Shown piece by piece: positions 12,000-23,876 of a stretch of DNA of 64,000 bases. The DNA is from Polytrichum commune (Eukaryota; Streptophyta; Polytrichopsida; Polytrichales; Polytrichaceae), in assembly GCA_950295325.1 (NCBI GenBank), contig OX485803.1, forward strand, positions 26,910,001 to 26,974,000. Direction: 5' to 3'. Below the pieces are notes generated by a model. It made no database searches. It was not told the DNA's origin and saw only the letters and a program-made list of their open reading frames with translations. Made by a program: the position numbers and the translations under genes. The number at the start of each line of letters is the position of its first letter. The first letter of the stretch is position 1.

Positions 12000-12290
12000 A
12001 AGTATTGTCATGGATGATAGAAATTTGGATGAAATTCATGCCAATTATTGAAACAAAAATAATTTTCCATCCTAGCATTCTTGTAATGAAATGTTGTCAT
12101 GGATGATTGAAATTTGGATGGAAAATCACTTAAGAAGTGACAATGATTGCAACAATGTAAATCCATACTGCCCAAATTTTTTGACAAGAAATGACAAATA
12201 ATGTTAGGTTTACATTTAGTGTTGGTGCAATTAATATTAAGTAAGACAAATAGAACTGGTGAAACTAAATACAATATCTTGTGCTCTATG
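12000..12290. mobile_element. decayed MITE related to 48825-49204
   Basis: Shares GTCATGGATGATTGAAA, ACAAATAATGTTRGGTTHAC, ATTTAGTGTTGGTG and the terminal ACTAAATA with the element at 48825-49204, in the same order. The ends are degraded (ACTAAATACAATATC instead of ACTAAATATCATATT). No ORF. Confidence 0.6.
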
Positions 12291-12462
12291 CGTAAACTCG
12301 TATGAATCCCTAACTTGCCGAGGATTTGGGTGAACCAACCCATACACTCGTTCCTTGTTGGATGCCTAAACCCTTGCCTCCAAGAAACCAGTGTACGGGT
12401 TGGTTTGCCCCAGCCCCCGCCGAGGAAGGTAACTATTTGGTTATCATGCTCAGAGGGAAGAT

Positions 12463-13121
12463 CTATGTTCGGGGAAAACCGATGGCTAGTTCATTATCAG
12501 CCAATGGATTTCCCCTCATGGCCGGTCCAAATTTCCAACCATTGGATGGCAATCCAACTATAATTTCAATCCTCCGGCAATTAGCTGATGGACCAGAAAA
12601 TGTCCCGGAAACGTAGTTGATTCTTCTTGTGAGTTACTGGATTTCAGCCAAAAGCATCTAGAGCGCTATTTGTCTGGGGCATCTGATGATGCACTTGAGG
12701 AAGTACCCTAAACCTTAAACTTTTTGAATTACGCAACCTTTCCATGATCAAATCCAATTGCTTCTATGAAGAATTGGGGGACCCTTGGCCTTCAAGTGGT
12801 GAAGGCATTGCTAGGTTCAATTCTTGCCAAGGATATTAACTCTTCAAATTTAAAATTTTGAACATGCCTTTCTTTTCACTTATTCAAGATTTTGTACTAA
12901 GAAATGATTTCTAATAACTTTTCATACATTTTTTAAACAATTAGTGCCGATATGAATTCCATTTAATCGGATATTGGCCTATGAAAATATGAAAATATAG
13001 GCAATCGGCCGATTGATTTTACAAAAGACCGGCTCTTGCCGATGTAAATTGAAAAAAATCCGACCCTTCGTAGCAACTACCGGCAATTAGCCACTACGGC
13101 TTCAAAAACTTCCCGAATCTG
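12463..13121. mobile_element. non-autonomous hAT-like element, copy B (659 bp)
   Basis: Full-length second copy of the element at 9805-10464, in the same orientation. It starts CTATGTTCGGGG, ends CCCGAATCTG, and is flanked by a perfect 8-bp duplication GGGAAGAT at 12455-12462 and 13122-13129. The two copies are very similar along the whole length with scattered, mostly transition-type differences. Confidence 0.92.
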
Positions 13122-13129
13122 GGGAAGAT

Positions 13130-14673
13130 GCAAATGTATAACTAGGTGGCTGCTTCCTTGATATTGACTCACCTTGTGCAAGTACATACTTATATATGCA
13201 GCTGTGCCAGTGTTCCATGAGGCATGACACTTTGAGTTCTCTAGGCATCTAGTATAGGCTCGTCGCAAATAGTGTACGTGACACTAAATACCATAGAGGG
13301 TGTACTGAGATACTGTTCATCCCACTTTGGTGTTGCTATGAGTGCAGGGAGCTTGTGGCAGCCATATTGGGCAATGGGATCCCCATGGGATCAAGGCTGA
13401 TATATGCTAGAAGAGAGTCCCTTCTGCTTTAGTGATAGAATATACTTGTTTACAGACTAGTATGTGGATTCTGGATCAAGTCGTGGGAGTTAACAGAGTC
13501 GGTCTCCCTGGGATATGTATGATGTGTGATGTACATTATATTTCAGAAGGTTGATTACATGTTGTCATCTTCACTGGACACTAATGGGTATAGAGAATCT
13601 TATTGTCCACTCTTTAGACAGTCTGTGAGACTGTATAGACCTTGCCTTATTGCACTTTTGAACATCTTAAACGAGGTACTACCATCATTGACAAGCAGTT
13701 GCTTGGAGAAGGGAGAAGAAAGGGTGGTGGATCGGTGCAGTTATTGGGAACTACTCTAGCTGCCTGCATCCAAGTAAGTCTCAGATTTATGTGTGTACTA
13801 TGTCTACCATACAAATTTTCCTCATTCTCAGTTCACTGCACATTTGCAATTACATTCCGAGTTTCCTTTCTATTTCAGAGACGTGATGATAGTCAAATGT
13901 GGTGAAGCTGGAGTGCCATGAAGAGGTTTGTAGAGGTGACTAGCTAGTACTTTGTTTTGCTAGCAGGCAGGTATTCTTGGTGGTTGAGTGAAGCCGAATG
14001 TAATTATATCTATGGTGGGCATGCATGGATTAGCTGGACTCGATTCTGGCCTCACAAATAGAATTCCTTGGCACAATTAATGCAGTGACAGGCAAATGAT
14101 GAGCGAAGTGAATATGTGCAAAGTTGCAGCTGGCAAGACAACATCGCTAACATCAAAAAACAGCTACTGCAAATATTAGCCCACCGAATCCACATCATGG
14201 AAAAGGGCTCGGGAGATCGAAAATCTGTTCGTCATGGCCGTCCATCGACTTGTTACAAGCACTATACTCAGGCATGCCGGGCTCTCTCACCATCTCTCAA
14301 TTGAAGATCTGTGGTAATTGAGTGCTTGGGTGTTTTCATTATCACTGTAAAGCTCTCCATTCTTTCTCCTCTCTCTGCTGACTTGCATGCTTCTGAAATT
14401 GCAACAGAATCATGTAAGAAAACTTGGTGTTCCACTATATGGCCCTTGAACTAAGTAAGGTAGACATAATACAAATGACAAGTTGCAGGCCTCAAGGAGT
14501 CATATATAATAGTGCCACCCCTCTAGAGATGATTTTGTGCTAATACTTGAAGTCTTGAAATCATACACATGCATGTAGGTTATAAGGCTCTGATCCCTCA
14601 ACATGCAATATGTTCTTGTCCTCAAGTTTTGCAGATATAGATCTCGAAGGTTATATATTCAAGGTCACTGCTA
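13130..14673. other. intergenic, no gene recognised
   Basis: Short ORFs only (for example 13526-13759 and 13642-13905 in different frames), with no domain recognised. It ends where duplicated segment copy 2 begins. Confidence 0.4.
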
Positions 14674-16304
14674 TGTAACTTGTGTTGATAAGGAAAAATT
14701 TACATTTAATGTACATGTTGCATATATATATTAGTGGAAGGTTATAGCATTGCATAATTCCAAATACATTGGTGTCACCTATTAGTGTGGGTTACCATTT
14801 ACATTTACACCTTCCAAGAACTTCATAAAAAGAGTATCAAATATAAATAGCTAAGATGTACATAAAGGAATATGATATAACTTACTTGGTAGAATATGGT
14901 ATTCTCAAGGAATTTTTTCTATAATAAAGTGGGCCTCCGTATGATAATCCACACTAGTAGGTGATCCCAAGTGTAGAAAATGACACTAGATACATAACAA
15001 ACATTGTAGTGTAAATAGATTATTTGCCATAAAGTTTTGGCAACTTTCTTACTCTATGCTATCCAAAGATGGAGAGAGTGAGTAAACATTGAAATGGCTA
15101 TAATTGTAGTGACATAGATTTGCCATTGTGTGGATATGTGTGAGAAGAGTGTCATGAGTGTAGGACAAGTGAATGCATGAAGTGTGGCGAGGCCACAAGT
15201 GTGGCTAAAGGTCTTGTATTCAAGCCTCGTTGGTTACTTGATGAAAATCAAGTGTGTGAATGCGCTCAAGTGGTTAAATAGCTGCTTGGATTGATCACTA
15301 GTTATAGTTTTATCTTTATTTGTAGCATATTTTTACTCAGCTTTTATTGGCGCACTTACCGCCCAAAACCAATCCACCATCACGTGATGAATCACATTAA
15401 GTAAAATTTTAATGGATGATTTTACTATTGTAAATCATTGATGTACGTAGATGTAAGAATTTTGTTCTACTTACAAAGGTTCCGAGGAAAACAACTACTC
15501 GCATATGTTGAAGCTCCCTCATTATAAATCAACTTTTCATAAAGTTGAGCACATTCTCATGTAAGGCCCCACCATGTATCTAAGTCATTATATCAATGCC
15601 CCATTGTTGATTGAATTTTCTGCCCCTTGTTATTATCGACACAAGTACAGTTGAAAAAACCCCTGTGTTCCTAGAAGTGATCCCGGACATTTGTTTTTTT
15701 GACATGTACAACATACTAGTCACATTCGTTGTAGCCTTTGTGATTTCATGGAGAACATCATGTTGATGATCTCTCTTGAGGATCCTTTGACCTTCAATTG
15801 CATAATCGAATAGTGGCTAGGCAAAAAGTGTGGTATTTTGTAACATGCCCATTAAGTTGGCACTAGTAAGACCTAGCAAACTCAAAACCTGGCCATTTAC
15901 TAGGCTAGCTTATGACTTCTTATTTAAGGTTGGTGTGACGTATATGGTCTGGACTATACCTTCATCTCATCCCAGCCATACTGCTTCAATGCCCACATTA
16001 TCTCTTTGCATTCCAAGAACCAACCGCACCTTAGGGGTATGGACTACGTAACCCCATCAAACCTAGCCAGATTGACGACCTAGATTGCGGGAGGAGGGAG
16101 AGGGTAATGCTATCCTATGGGGAAGTCATCTTGTCCCCAAATTCGGAACACCAACTCAAGCTCCAAATTGTTATGAAAGTTATAATCAGTAATTACATTA
16201 ATTAGGAACCTGAAGTATAAGGTGTTACACGTCTGACTTGAAGTTTCTGGCATGCTTGCCCATGCATCCATCAGAGTACTACTGCCCTCTGGTTCCTTGT
16301 TTTC

Positions 16305-17873
16305 ATGATGAATCTCGATTGGGTTATGTCGACGCGGAACACGACCATCGTGCTCAGTACCCAGTTCGACAACACCGTTGGGTTCAGAGGCGTCTGGAAT
16401 GAGACTCTGCAGCGATCTATCAACCACTGCTCCAAATTCCACATGGCCAATGCGTCCGAATATTTCTTCTACTGGCCCGAAGACAATCCCGACTTCCACT
16501 TCTGTTGCGAGTTTGTTACCCCAAACCTAGTGAACACGACGGATTATCTGAACAACTATCAGAATCTATCCGACTACACATACACCGCATACGGCAACAA
16601 CCTCGGCTATGGAACGTATTTTGACCTTGGCTTAATCAACCAAAGCTTCCCGTTCTGGAGACACAGGGGATTGTATCAGAAGTATCAAAATACACCAACA
16701 TTTGAAACACAGTGCGAGTACCAGGCCGTCATTACCTTGTTCCAGTACAGATTCAAAAACATGGTGATGTTGAGATACGGCCTGTTGGAAACGGCCCTCC
16801 CGGCAATAGCGATGTTGGAGCTTTGTGTGTTTCTAATCATTTGGGGGGAACTGTTGTACATGAAATACCATCATTATGACAAGCACTTTACGAAAGTTAA
16901 CAAACCGTGGAGGCAAGAAGCTTGGATCATCTTCAAACGGTGGTGTGATGAAACCTACAAAATTATCCTCATGGACTGGCTTCACATTTGCCTGGTGTCA
17001 TTTGTGGGCAACAACCTCCTGGATGCAGTTGGAAGGGCCAACCCTCTCCTCTGGACTTCCAAACTGTTTTACAACTACACCTACGTGTACGTGGGCTTGC
17101 TCATCATTCTATGTATTTCTTCAGCTCTACAGCAGGTCGCTCAGTGGATAGCCGTGGACAAAAAGGAGACTTGGGGATTCGAGGAACATCCGGATGACGA
17201 GGAAAAAGGACATGCCGATGTAGCAAATAAGGAATTCCAGGTTGCTCAAAGTCAGCATGTCCAGAAATGCTTTTGCTACAGTATGCAGAAGAATGACCCC
17301 ATGAAGGAACTGCAGGATCTTCTCAAGTTAAATCTTGATTGGAAATGGCAACCGATTGCTGCGCAATCAGCCATCTTGTTCTGTCTGTGGGGATATCTCA
17401 CGTACATCGTCACAGAGGATACGGCCAGCACGGTCTTGGGGTTCGTGGTGCAGGCGGCGTCTCCGTGGAGTGGCCTCTATGCTCTCCGAGTCACCTTCGT
17501 CACAGTGCCTTTCATCATCTCAAAAGCAAATAATGAGAAAAAGTTGGTTCAGGTAGGCAAGAAGGTTAAGAAGATTTTCTTGTCTTCAAGGCTAGGCAAG
17601 AAGATTAAGCCAACAAAGAAAGATGTAGATGATGAGACGAGGAAATCGGGCTTCAAACCGGAACAAGGCCCATTGCCTCCAAAGAAAGACGTAGTTGCTG
17701 AGACGGCAAGGCCAAGCTTGAAACCAGAAGAAGGCTCATTGCCTCCAAAGAACAACGTAGTTGTTGAGACAGAAAGGCTGAGGTTGAAACCGCAGCATGG
17801 CCCAGTGCCTCCAAAGAACGATGTAGTTGTTGAAACGGAAAAGTCCAACTTGAAACCCGACGGAGGCCCATAA
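16305..17873 (+). CDS. unknown multi-pass membrane protein with N-glycosylation sites and C-terminal 22-aa repeats
   Basis: A 522-residue open frame starting at the first ATG after an upstream stop; no intron is needed. Residues 1-155 are hydrophilic, with six N-x-S/T sequons (N12, N32, N49, N77, N87, N112) and Cys at 42, 67, 68 and 137, suggesting a lumenal or extracellular domain. Hydrophobic segments lie at about 158-186, 219-237, 259-284, 349-369 and 376-406, so about five membrane spans. Between spans 3 and 4 is an acidic loop (DDEEKG) of about 60 residues. After span 5 comes a Lys-rich stretch, then four 22-residue repeats with core PPKNDVVVETE, probably a disordered tail. There is no classical N-terminal signal peptide, so an upstream exon may be missing. 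The frame is conserved in copy 1 apart from one stop, which supports real coding. Family and function not recognised. Confidence 0.7.
   Translation: MMNLDWVMSTRNTTIVLSTQFDNTVGFRGVWNETLQRSINHCSKFHMANASEYFFYWPEDNPDFHFCCEFVTPNLVNTTDYLNNYQNLSDYTYTAYGNNLGYGTYFDLGLINQSFPFWRHRGLYQKYQNTPTFETQCEYQAVITLFQYRFKNMVMLRYGLLETALPAIAMLELCVFLIIWGELLYMKYHHYDKHFTKVNKPWRQEAWIIFKRWCDETYKIILMDWLHICLVSFVGNNLLDAVGRANPLLWTSKLFYNYTYVYVGLLIILCISSALQQVAQWIAVDKKETWGFEEHPDDEEKGHADVANKEFQVAQSQHVQKCFCYSMQKNDPMKELQDLLKLNLDWKWQPIAAQSAILFCLWGYLTYIVTEDTASTVLGFVVQAASPWSGLYALRVTFVTVPFIISKANNEKKLVQVGKKVKKIFLSSRLGKKIKPTKKDVDDETRKSGFKPEQGPLPPKKDVVAETARPSLKPEEGSLPPKNNVVVETERLRLKPQHGPVPPKNDVVVETEKSNLKPDGGP
17607..17870 (+). repeat. coding minisatellite, 4 x 66 bp
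   Basis: Four 66-bp in-frame units at the 3' end of the gene: 17607-17672, 17673-17738, 17739-17804 and 17805-17870. One fewer than in copy 1, where an additional LPPKNDVVVETARPSLKPEE unit is present. Confidence 0.88.
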
Positions 17874-18365
17874 GGTAGATGGGCAGATAGCGTTAAGTGT
17901 TTTTACTATTATTAGCTTACATATGTATAAATTCCTTCTAGCAATTGAAAGGGGGGTTTTATCACACCAAAACATGTGGCTTCTAGGTGAAAGTTACAAG
18001 GGTTCAAAAGTTATTGGGGTTGTTACTACATGAGCACATTGACATGAACATGAGCATGTCAGAGAGCACGGAAATAGAATTCATAGGTCTCTGACACATG
18101 GATATAGGGGGATATAGGATGATGAGCATGGTTGTCCCCCAAATTGTTTTTGCATGTGAGGTTGTACATGACCATGGTTGGAACAGAATTCCTAAGATAA
18201 CCATTACAATTGCTCTAGGTTTGCAAATAGACTTGGAATTCTTGGCAGTTATTCTTGGCATTCAATATAATGTTATCATTGAATTTTAGGAAGGTTTAAT
18301 TTCTTATGAATGCTAACCTAACAATTTGCAAGTTTTGGGTCATATATACTCCAGTGACGTTTTGG

Positions 18366-20580
18366 GTCTTGGCCCCATAAAATATGCATCCATAATATTA
18401 AAATTACAACCTCATGTTTGATAGGTGTTGATTCTATGTTGTTGTTTGATGTGACATGATTATTGTGACCTTCATTTAGGAATATGAGGTTTGTGATGAT
18501 TTGTTGGCCTTGTCCTTGCTACAATATGAGTAATTTTTTTATAAATTTTTTGTTAATATCAAATGAAGTAATCTCGTGCAATGGAGATGTGGCATCCTTC
18601 CTCGATACGGGCACTAGACAAAAGTGAGCTTCTTCAACAACTCAAGTGAAAAACCTCGATGTTGTGAAACTAAGGAAGGATTCCTCACACTTTCCTTTGA
18701 AGACCTCCATGTCATGGGCAAAGTTGTCACTCCCATCAAAGGATTCCGTATTGACATCACCAAATAAGCAAGATGTTGGGTTGGAATATGCCTCCAACAA
18801 GATCTTGATGACTTCATTGTGAGCTCTGTAATTGGCAAGAAGAAAGCCAGTTGCCGGCCTAGAGCTCTGCAAGCCACAAGAGAAGCACCTAGTATGACAT
18901 CGCACTCAACACAATTTAAAGCCCAAAAATGAGATTGAATAACATTAAATCAATGTGAAGTGAGTTGAAGGGCACTATACCAATCAAAATGTTTTGATTA
19001 ACAACAAAACCACCAGAAAGCGAGCAACACTCCAAGAAGCCCATCATGAATGTAGGACTTCTTTCATAGGAGCCCCATCAAGTTTGATTTGAGGAATTCA
19101 TCATCAAATCCTCAATTCTTGCGTTGTTGAATACAATGTCTCCCGTAAAAGCATTAGCCTTATGAGAAAGTCCTCCACCAAGAAGCATTGGAAGGTTATA
19201 CACAAGACTAAGGTGTTTTCCATTTTGATTTCTAACAAATGCAAAGCTCTTGAAAGAATAGGTCTGCAATCACAACCATGTGCAAAAAAATGATAATGAA
19301 TTATGAATGATCCTATAATGAGTGGATACCGGGTATGCAACTCCCATATTATAGGGCCCTAACTATAATCATTTCTAATGCATTTTAGTCCAATATTAGG
19401 TGATATAAAAAAAAATTAATGTAGAAAACTCGTGTAGCCCTTCTAACAAGAAATCCAAAATGTAATTATACATAGGAAATAAATATTCCTTGAAGTATAT
19501 AATTATTCCTTAAAAACCTAATCATATTCCTTAAGGAAATAAATATTACTTAAAAAACTAATTATATGAGTTTTTAATACAACTACCATAGGCCAAACTA
19601 CCCCAAAAAAATTAGTATATTTTATTATTAAAGCATTGCCGATGATTTTTAATTTTAATTGGAGGCAACGACTTGTGTGAATATTTTTAAATTAGACACT
19701 CTAAAAGGTTGGAAAAATAGGTCTTTCAATTCTTTATATATGTTGTGGAGTTTTTCTAAATAAATAAGCAACCCAATTCTTTCTACATTTCAATTTATTT
19801 AATTTGGTCTATACTCATTTTTTTCTACATCTCGACTTATTTAATTTGGTCTTTACCCAACTTTTTGGTCATTTTATTTTTGTATAATTTGATATAATAT
19901 TTACAAGAACCGTCCTCTAAGCCATTTTAATGCCGATGCCCCCTGCGTATACTAAAAGAGTTGCGTACCCAGGAGGTAAATGTTCAAATGAGAAGAGGTT
20001 GAAGAGATTCATTAGGTTCTCAAGAACCAAATTCAATATGTGCTCATGATAGCCAATCATTCACACAAATTAAGTTTCCATTATTATGTAGTACTTGCCA
20101 TTGGAATGGAATTCATGAATAAACATCAAGCAAATTGGATAAAAAATAGTCCATAGATTCTTACACAACTACACTAAGAACGTCTCAACTAAAATAAACG
20201 CCAACAAATTGATTATCTCCTCTGTACTCCATATTTGGAAAATTGGTTGATGTATAGCACCTTCATGTGGGCGTTCAAATCAATCGGATGGATGTTTAAC
20301 TGAAAGCACTAGGTTCAAGACATACCTATTTGCCAGAGAAATCATCCTTTGCTAAGGGAGACTATTCACGCCAATTTAGTGCTCCAAAATCTCATATCCA
20401 ACTTATTCATCCATTCCTCCCTATGCACCCGCAACTCAAAGTGTGAATCATAAAAGACAACGATTGTACCAATGTCAAAAAGAAATTGAGTAGAAAACAT
20501 GAAAACCCATTTCTATAATCGGATGTTGTACTCATTCTAAAAGGAAATAGTATCCTCAAACCCAAAATATGGCACTAAAT
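18366..20580. other. intergenic with a possible decayed coding stretch on the minus strand
   Basis: On the minus strand between about 19340 and 18610 there are ORFs in more than one frame (63, 78 and twice 87 codons), one containing LPMLLGGGLSHKANAFTGD. This could be a decayed gene, but no family was recognised and the frames do not join cleanly. The rest, especially 19380-19920, is very AT-rich with no feature. Confidence 0.3.
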
Positions 20581-21050
20581 GTCACAATCCTTGGTAGCTC
20601 CCATTAACTTATCTTCACCGTTCCTCAACTCTAGTAGGTGTCACGAACACTAACCTTGGACACCCCACACACGCATGGTTAGCTCCCCATACCTTGGACC
20701 TCCAAACTCATAGTTTGGTGACCAACCCTCTTACACATGCATTCGGGACTCTTCCCTTAGTAAGCAGCCAATGGTTAGATGTGGACTTTCATTCATCAAA
20801 TTCCAATCTTGAGTTCATCATCGCATTGCCGGAATAACACTACAACCTGAAGCATACTTGACAATTATGCCCCCACGTTGGGCCAACGCCCATGAAGGCC
20901 GTGTTGTTCTACTTCAGGTGGGGTCGGTCGGCAACGCCTCCTCATCCATACATCACCAAGATACTGCTTCATGGCAAATCTCTACACACGAGCCCCACCT
21001 AAGTTTAGCCAATGTTATAAAGAACTTGTGGGGTAGGAGGTAACGGTAGA
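20581..21050 (+). repeat. dispersed repeat R3, copy 1
   Basis: Similar to the reverse strand of about 26600-27106 and, for its first ~220 bp, to 25513-25735. Landmarks are CCATGNNNATGGTTAGCT, GGGGACCAA, GCCAATGGTTAGATGTG, CCACGTTGGGCCAA and GGTCGGTCGGC. No coding potential recognised. Confidence 0.6.
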
Positions 21051-22141
21051 ACTAACTGAAAGATGAACTCCATTTTCTTTCTTAGATGAATGCCAACTGG
21101 GTCCTAAACCTATCTAGCTTACACCAAAAGAGGCACATCAAATCTTGGTTTCCCTCAAGAATATGGAATATACATGTCTCTATTGTTAGAAGGTCATACT
21201 TGTTCATGTATCAACGAACTGAAAGTATGTATAGAATTGGCCAGTTAATCTTGTAGGGTTGCACACATTTATACTGTCTATGAAACTTGTTGGAGTTTAA
21301 CTTTATAGTTAGTGTAATGGGGCATTTACCTAGGACTTTCTTGATATTTTCCAATGCACCTAATCTTCCAACATATCATGCCATCAAGGATGGGTATCAG
21401 TTCAGTTAGATGTTTGATTCTTAGCATTGCCATGAAATTGTTGATAAATATGTTAGCCCTTGTCATTGAATGTGGCATGGTTTGTACTCATAAGAGGAAT
21501 GAATTGTAATTTGCGTTTTCACAACCACTTGTCTTATTTTCAAGCACAGCTTTTAGAAACAACTTCTACAAAATAAATCAAGTGATTACTTTGCACCAGG
21601 ATGTTCATTTAGCTTTGTGGAGATATTATGCAGAAGGTTCAAACTCCACATATCTGATGGCAGTTTGTTACTACTGCAGGGTATGGAGATGTTGTCTTTG
21701 GACTCTTTCAAAATTGGAGTTATTTTGTTGGTATGTACAATGTCTATCCTCTTTGTTACTTAGTGTTGCTGAAAATATGAAACAATTTTGGACATCTTAA
21801 AATTTTTGATTGCGGTGTGCACTTTTGGCTACTATTGTTTCATTTCTATTACCAAGTGTTGCATTGTCACAGCAATTTAATGAGGTTAATTGGAGTACAT
21901 AAGTTTTTTTTTTAAGGAAATTTTGCGGTTGCTTTTGTAGAGATTGATGGTCCAGCTTATATGGAGGAGGATGGAACTAGGCGTGTGAATGCCCATGTGA
22001 ATGCTTTGATCATTTTCTTGTCGGTTTGTTTTATTATCTTGTATCCATTGCTTGTGTAAATTGTGTGAATGTTTAAGGATTATTTGGGGTTTTGGGTATG
22101 GTTTTGCAAGGTTTAAATTTAGGAATACAACTTGACATGAA
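21051..22141. other. intergenic, possible 5' remnants of the unknown ORF family
   Basis: No intact gene. Short readable stretches such as VEIDGPAYMEEDGTRRVN at about 21937-21990 suggest coding debris belonging with the decayed ORF that starts at 22142, but the frames are broken. Confidence 0.3.
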
Positions 22142-22376
22142 ATGAAGAAGATCAATGTGTATACACTTACTGACAAAGGAACATCTCCAAAATACATTGG
22201 AATTATGAAGGGGGAGGATGGAGAATCCTTAGCTGACCTAAGAGTGCGCCTTGAAGAAAAGAAGGTTTTTAAATTTTAATTTCAATATTGGGATCCAGAT
22301 GAGTGTTGTAAAGTGGCACCTAGTCTTGAATCCCTTAATGACCTTGAGGAGGTTGAATATCTATGATCCATGCCCA

Positions 22377-23876
22377 CACGGGGAGGTCACTTAGTGCATT
22401 TTAAAAACGACGTGCGGCATAATATAGGGAGGATTAAAATCATTTGACATAAAATTTATAAAAGAATTCCAAATAATGAAGGGTCCATTAAAAGTACATA
22501 AGCCCATTACAAGTAAAATAGATAGGTATAAAATATGGGCCATTCCCTTTTAGTAAAAATAATATAGGGACTGAAAATAAGGATCTTAGGATGTATGTTT
22601 AGTAGAATCAATTTCGTACGCATGCCTCACAAGGGATGGATGAAAAATTACTCATCATTCACCCAAAAATGGATGAAATTGGAAGCCTCAGTACAGAGAA
22701 CCGGAAAAAATTTGCCAACTGTAGAAGTTGATGGGCATTCCATTTACAAGTCAACGTTTGTCTCACAATTCAATGGTAATGTTTTTCTATCCAAAGATAG
22801 ATTAGCAAGAATTAAACATAGTATTCATTTCAACAACCATGATAATTGTCTCCAAGCAAGATCTTCATGTGGATCAAGTTTGTTATCTATAGGATCTGAT
22901 TGTGGGGTGCATTTTGTCCAACGGAGCACAACAATGCTATTGTCAACTGTAAAATCCGCTGCCAAACGAAAAAGATGACTTTCAATGACTGATGTTAAAG
23001 CTGGAAATGCTACTAACATATTGAACGGAGTAGATTCCAGTTCATGGTGGGTGGGTAGGGTGCAGGCTATGCGGCGGCGCAATGGGAAACAATTTGGAGT
23101 ACTTAGGCAAGCGGTTGACCTCCTTGCTCGAACGGAGGAATCAAGGAGGAGATATCCTAATAATCCCCACATCGAAGTAATGTTGCAATATTATAGAAAA
23201 TATCCAGGTCGTAACAAATTTAAGTATGATCACACGAATAGCAAATGGATTGATGTAGATTGCATTATATCTACGGTAACCATGAGCTACAATTCTACAA
23301 ATGAGGTGTACACTCTTGATAGGAATGATTCAGAGCAACTGTCCAAGTTTGTGACAAAACGAACTATATAAGATTCATGACCAAGCTTAAAGTGTTTCAC
23401 ACTATATGGTTTTGATCTTCACTAGCATGTAAAGTGATTTTGAATAAAGAATTTTTATGGAGCGGGTGTTGTGTTTGTGAACACACACACAATCTTGTTG
23501 TGTTTGTAAACATACACTCAATCATGTTGTGTTCCATCCTAAGTCTTCTTTTTGTATTTTCACTTTAAGTTTTTGTACTTGGTTTTTGCAATGGTACGTA
23601 ATTTTTATGTTTTTTTGTTGCCATGCTTTTCCCATCACTTTTGCATTGCATACATTCTTAAATTCAGTTTTTTTAATTAAAAGGAATGTAGACTACAAAA
23701 AATTTCAATGACATGGGCATTATAAGTAATGGTAGGGTACAAAAAAATAGGCCATTTTAGAATATTATGTAATTATAGGGAGCTTTTAATTCGTGCCTTG
23801 CAGGTAAATAGCCCCTAAACAAATACCCCTCCGCCGCACGTGGTACACAAAAATCCTACTGAGTGACCTCCCCGTG
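22377..23876. mobile_element. hAT-like element with own ORF, copy C (1500 bp)
   Basis: The ends are CACGGGGAGGTCACT and its exact reverse complement AGTGACCTCCCCGTG. A perfect 8-bp duplication CATGCCCA flanks it (22369-22376 and 23877-23884). After one internal gap the inverted ends continue (CGTGCGGC against GCCGCACG). A related 771-bp element with similar ends and its own near-perfect 8-bp duplication lies at 51685-52455. The 8-bp duplication points to hAT, but no transposase motif was recognised in the internal ORF. It sits inside the decayed ORF described at 22142-25480. Confidence 0.85.
22595..23371 (+). pseudogene. ORF inside element C, one in-frame TGA, function unknown
   Basis: The two ORFs 22595-22978 and 22985-23371 are in the same frame and are separated only by TGA at 22976-22978 and two codons. 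Together they give about 258 codons. The first half ends in a basic run (KSAAKRKR). The second half contains SSWWVGRVQAMRRRNGKQFG and LQYYRKYPGRNKFKYD, reading like a compact basic domain. No transposase catalytic motif is visible, so it may be captured host sequence or an accessory protein of the element. The related 771-bp element lacks this region. The start codon is uncertain. Confidence 0.5.

Larger units (their letters stand above)
14674..18365 (+). repeat. segmental duplication, copy 2 (3.69 kb)
   Basis: Direct copy of 429-4200, offset by about 14.2 kb. It contains the intact membrane-protein gene and its flanks. The non-coding upstream part has diverged visibly more than the gene: it has several indels, while the coding differences are mostly single substitutions and in-frame indels. 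Confidence 0.9.
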
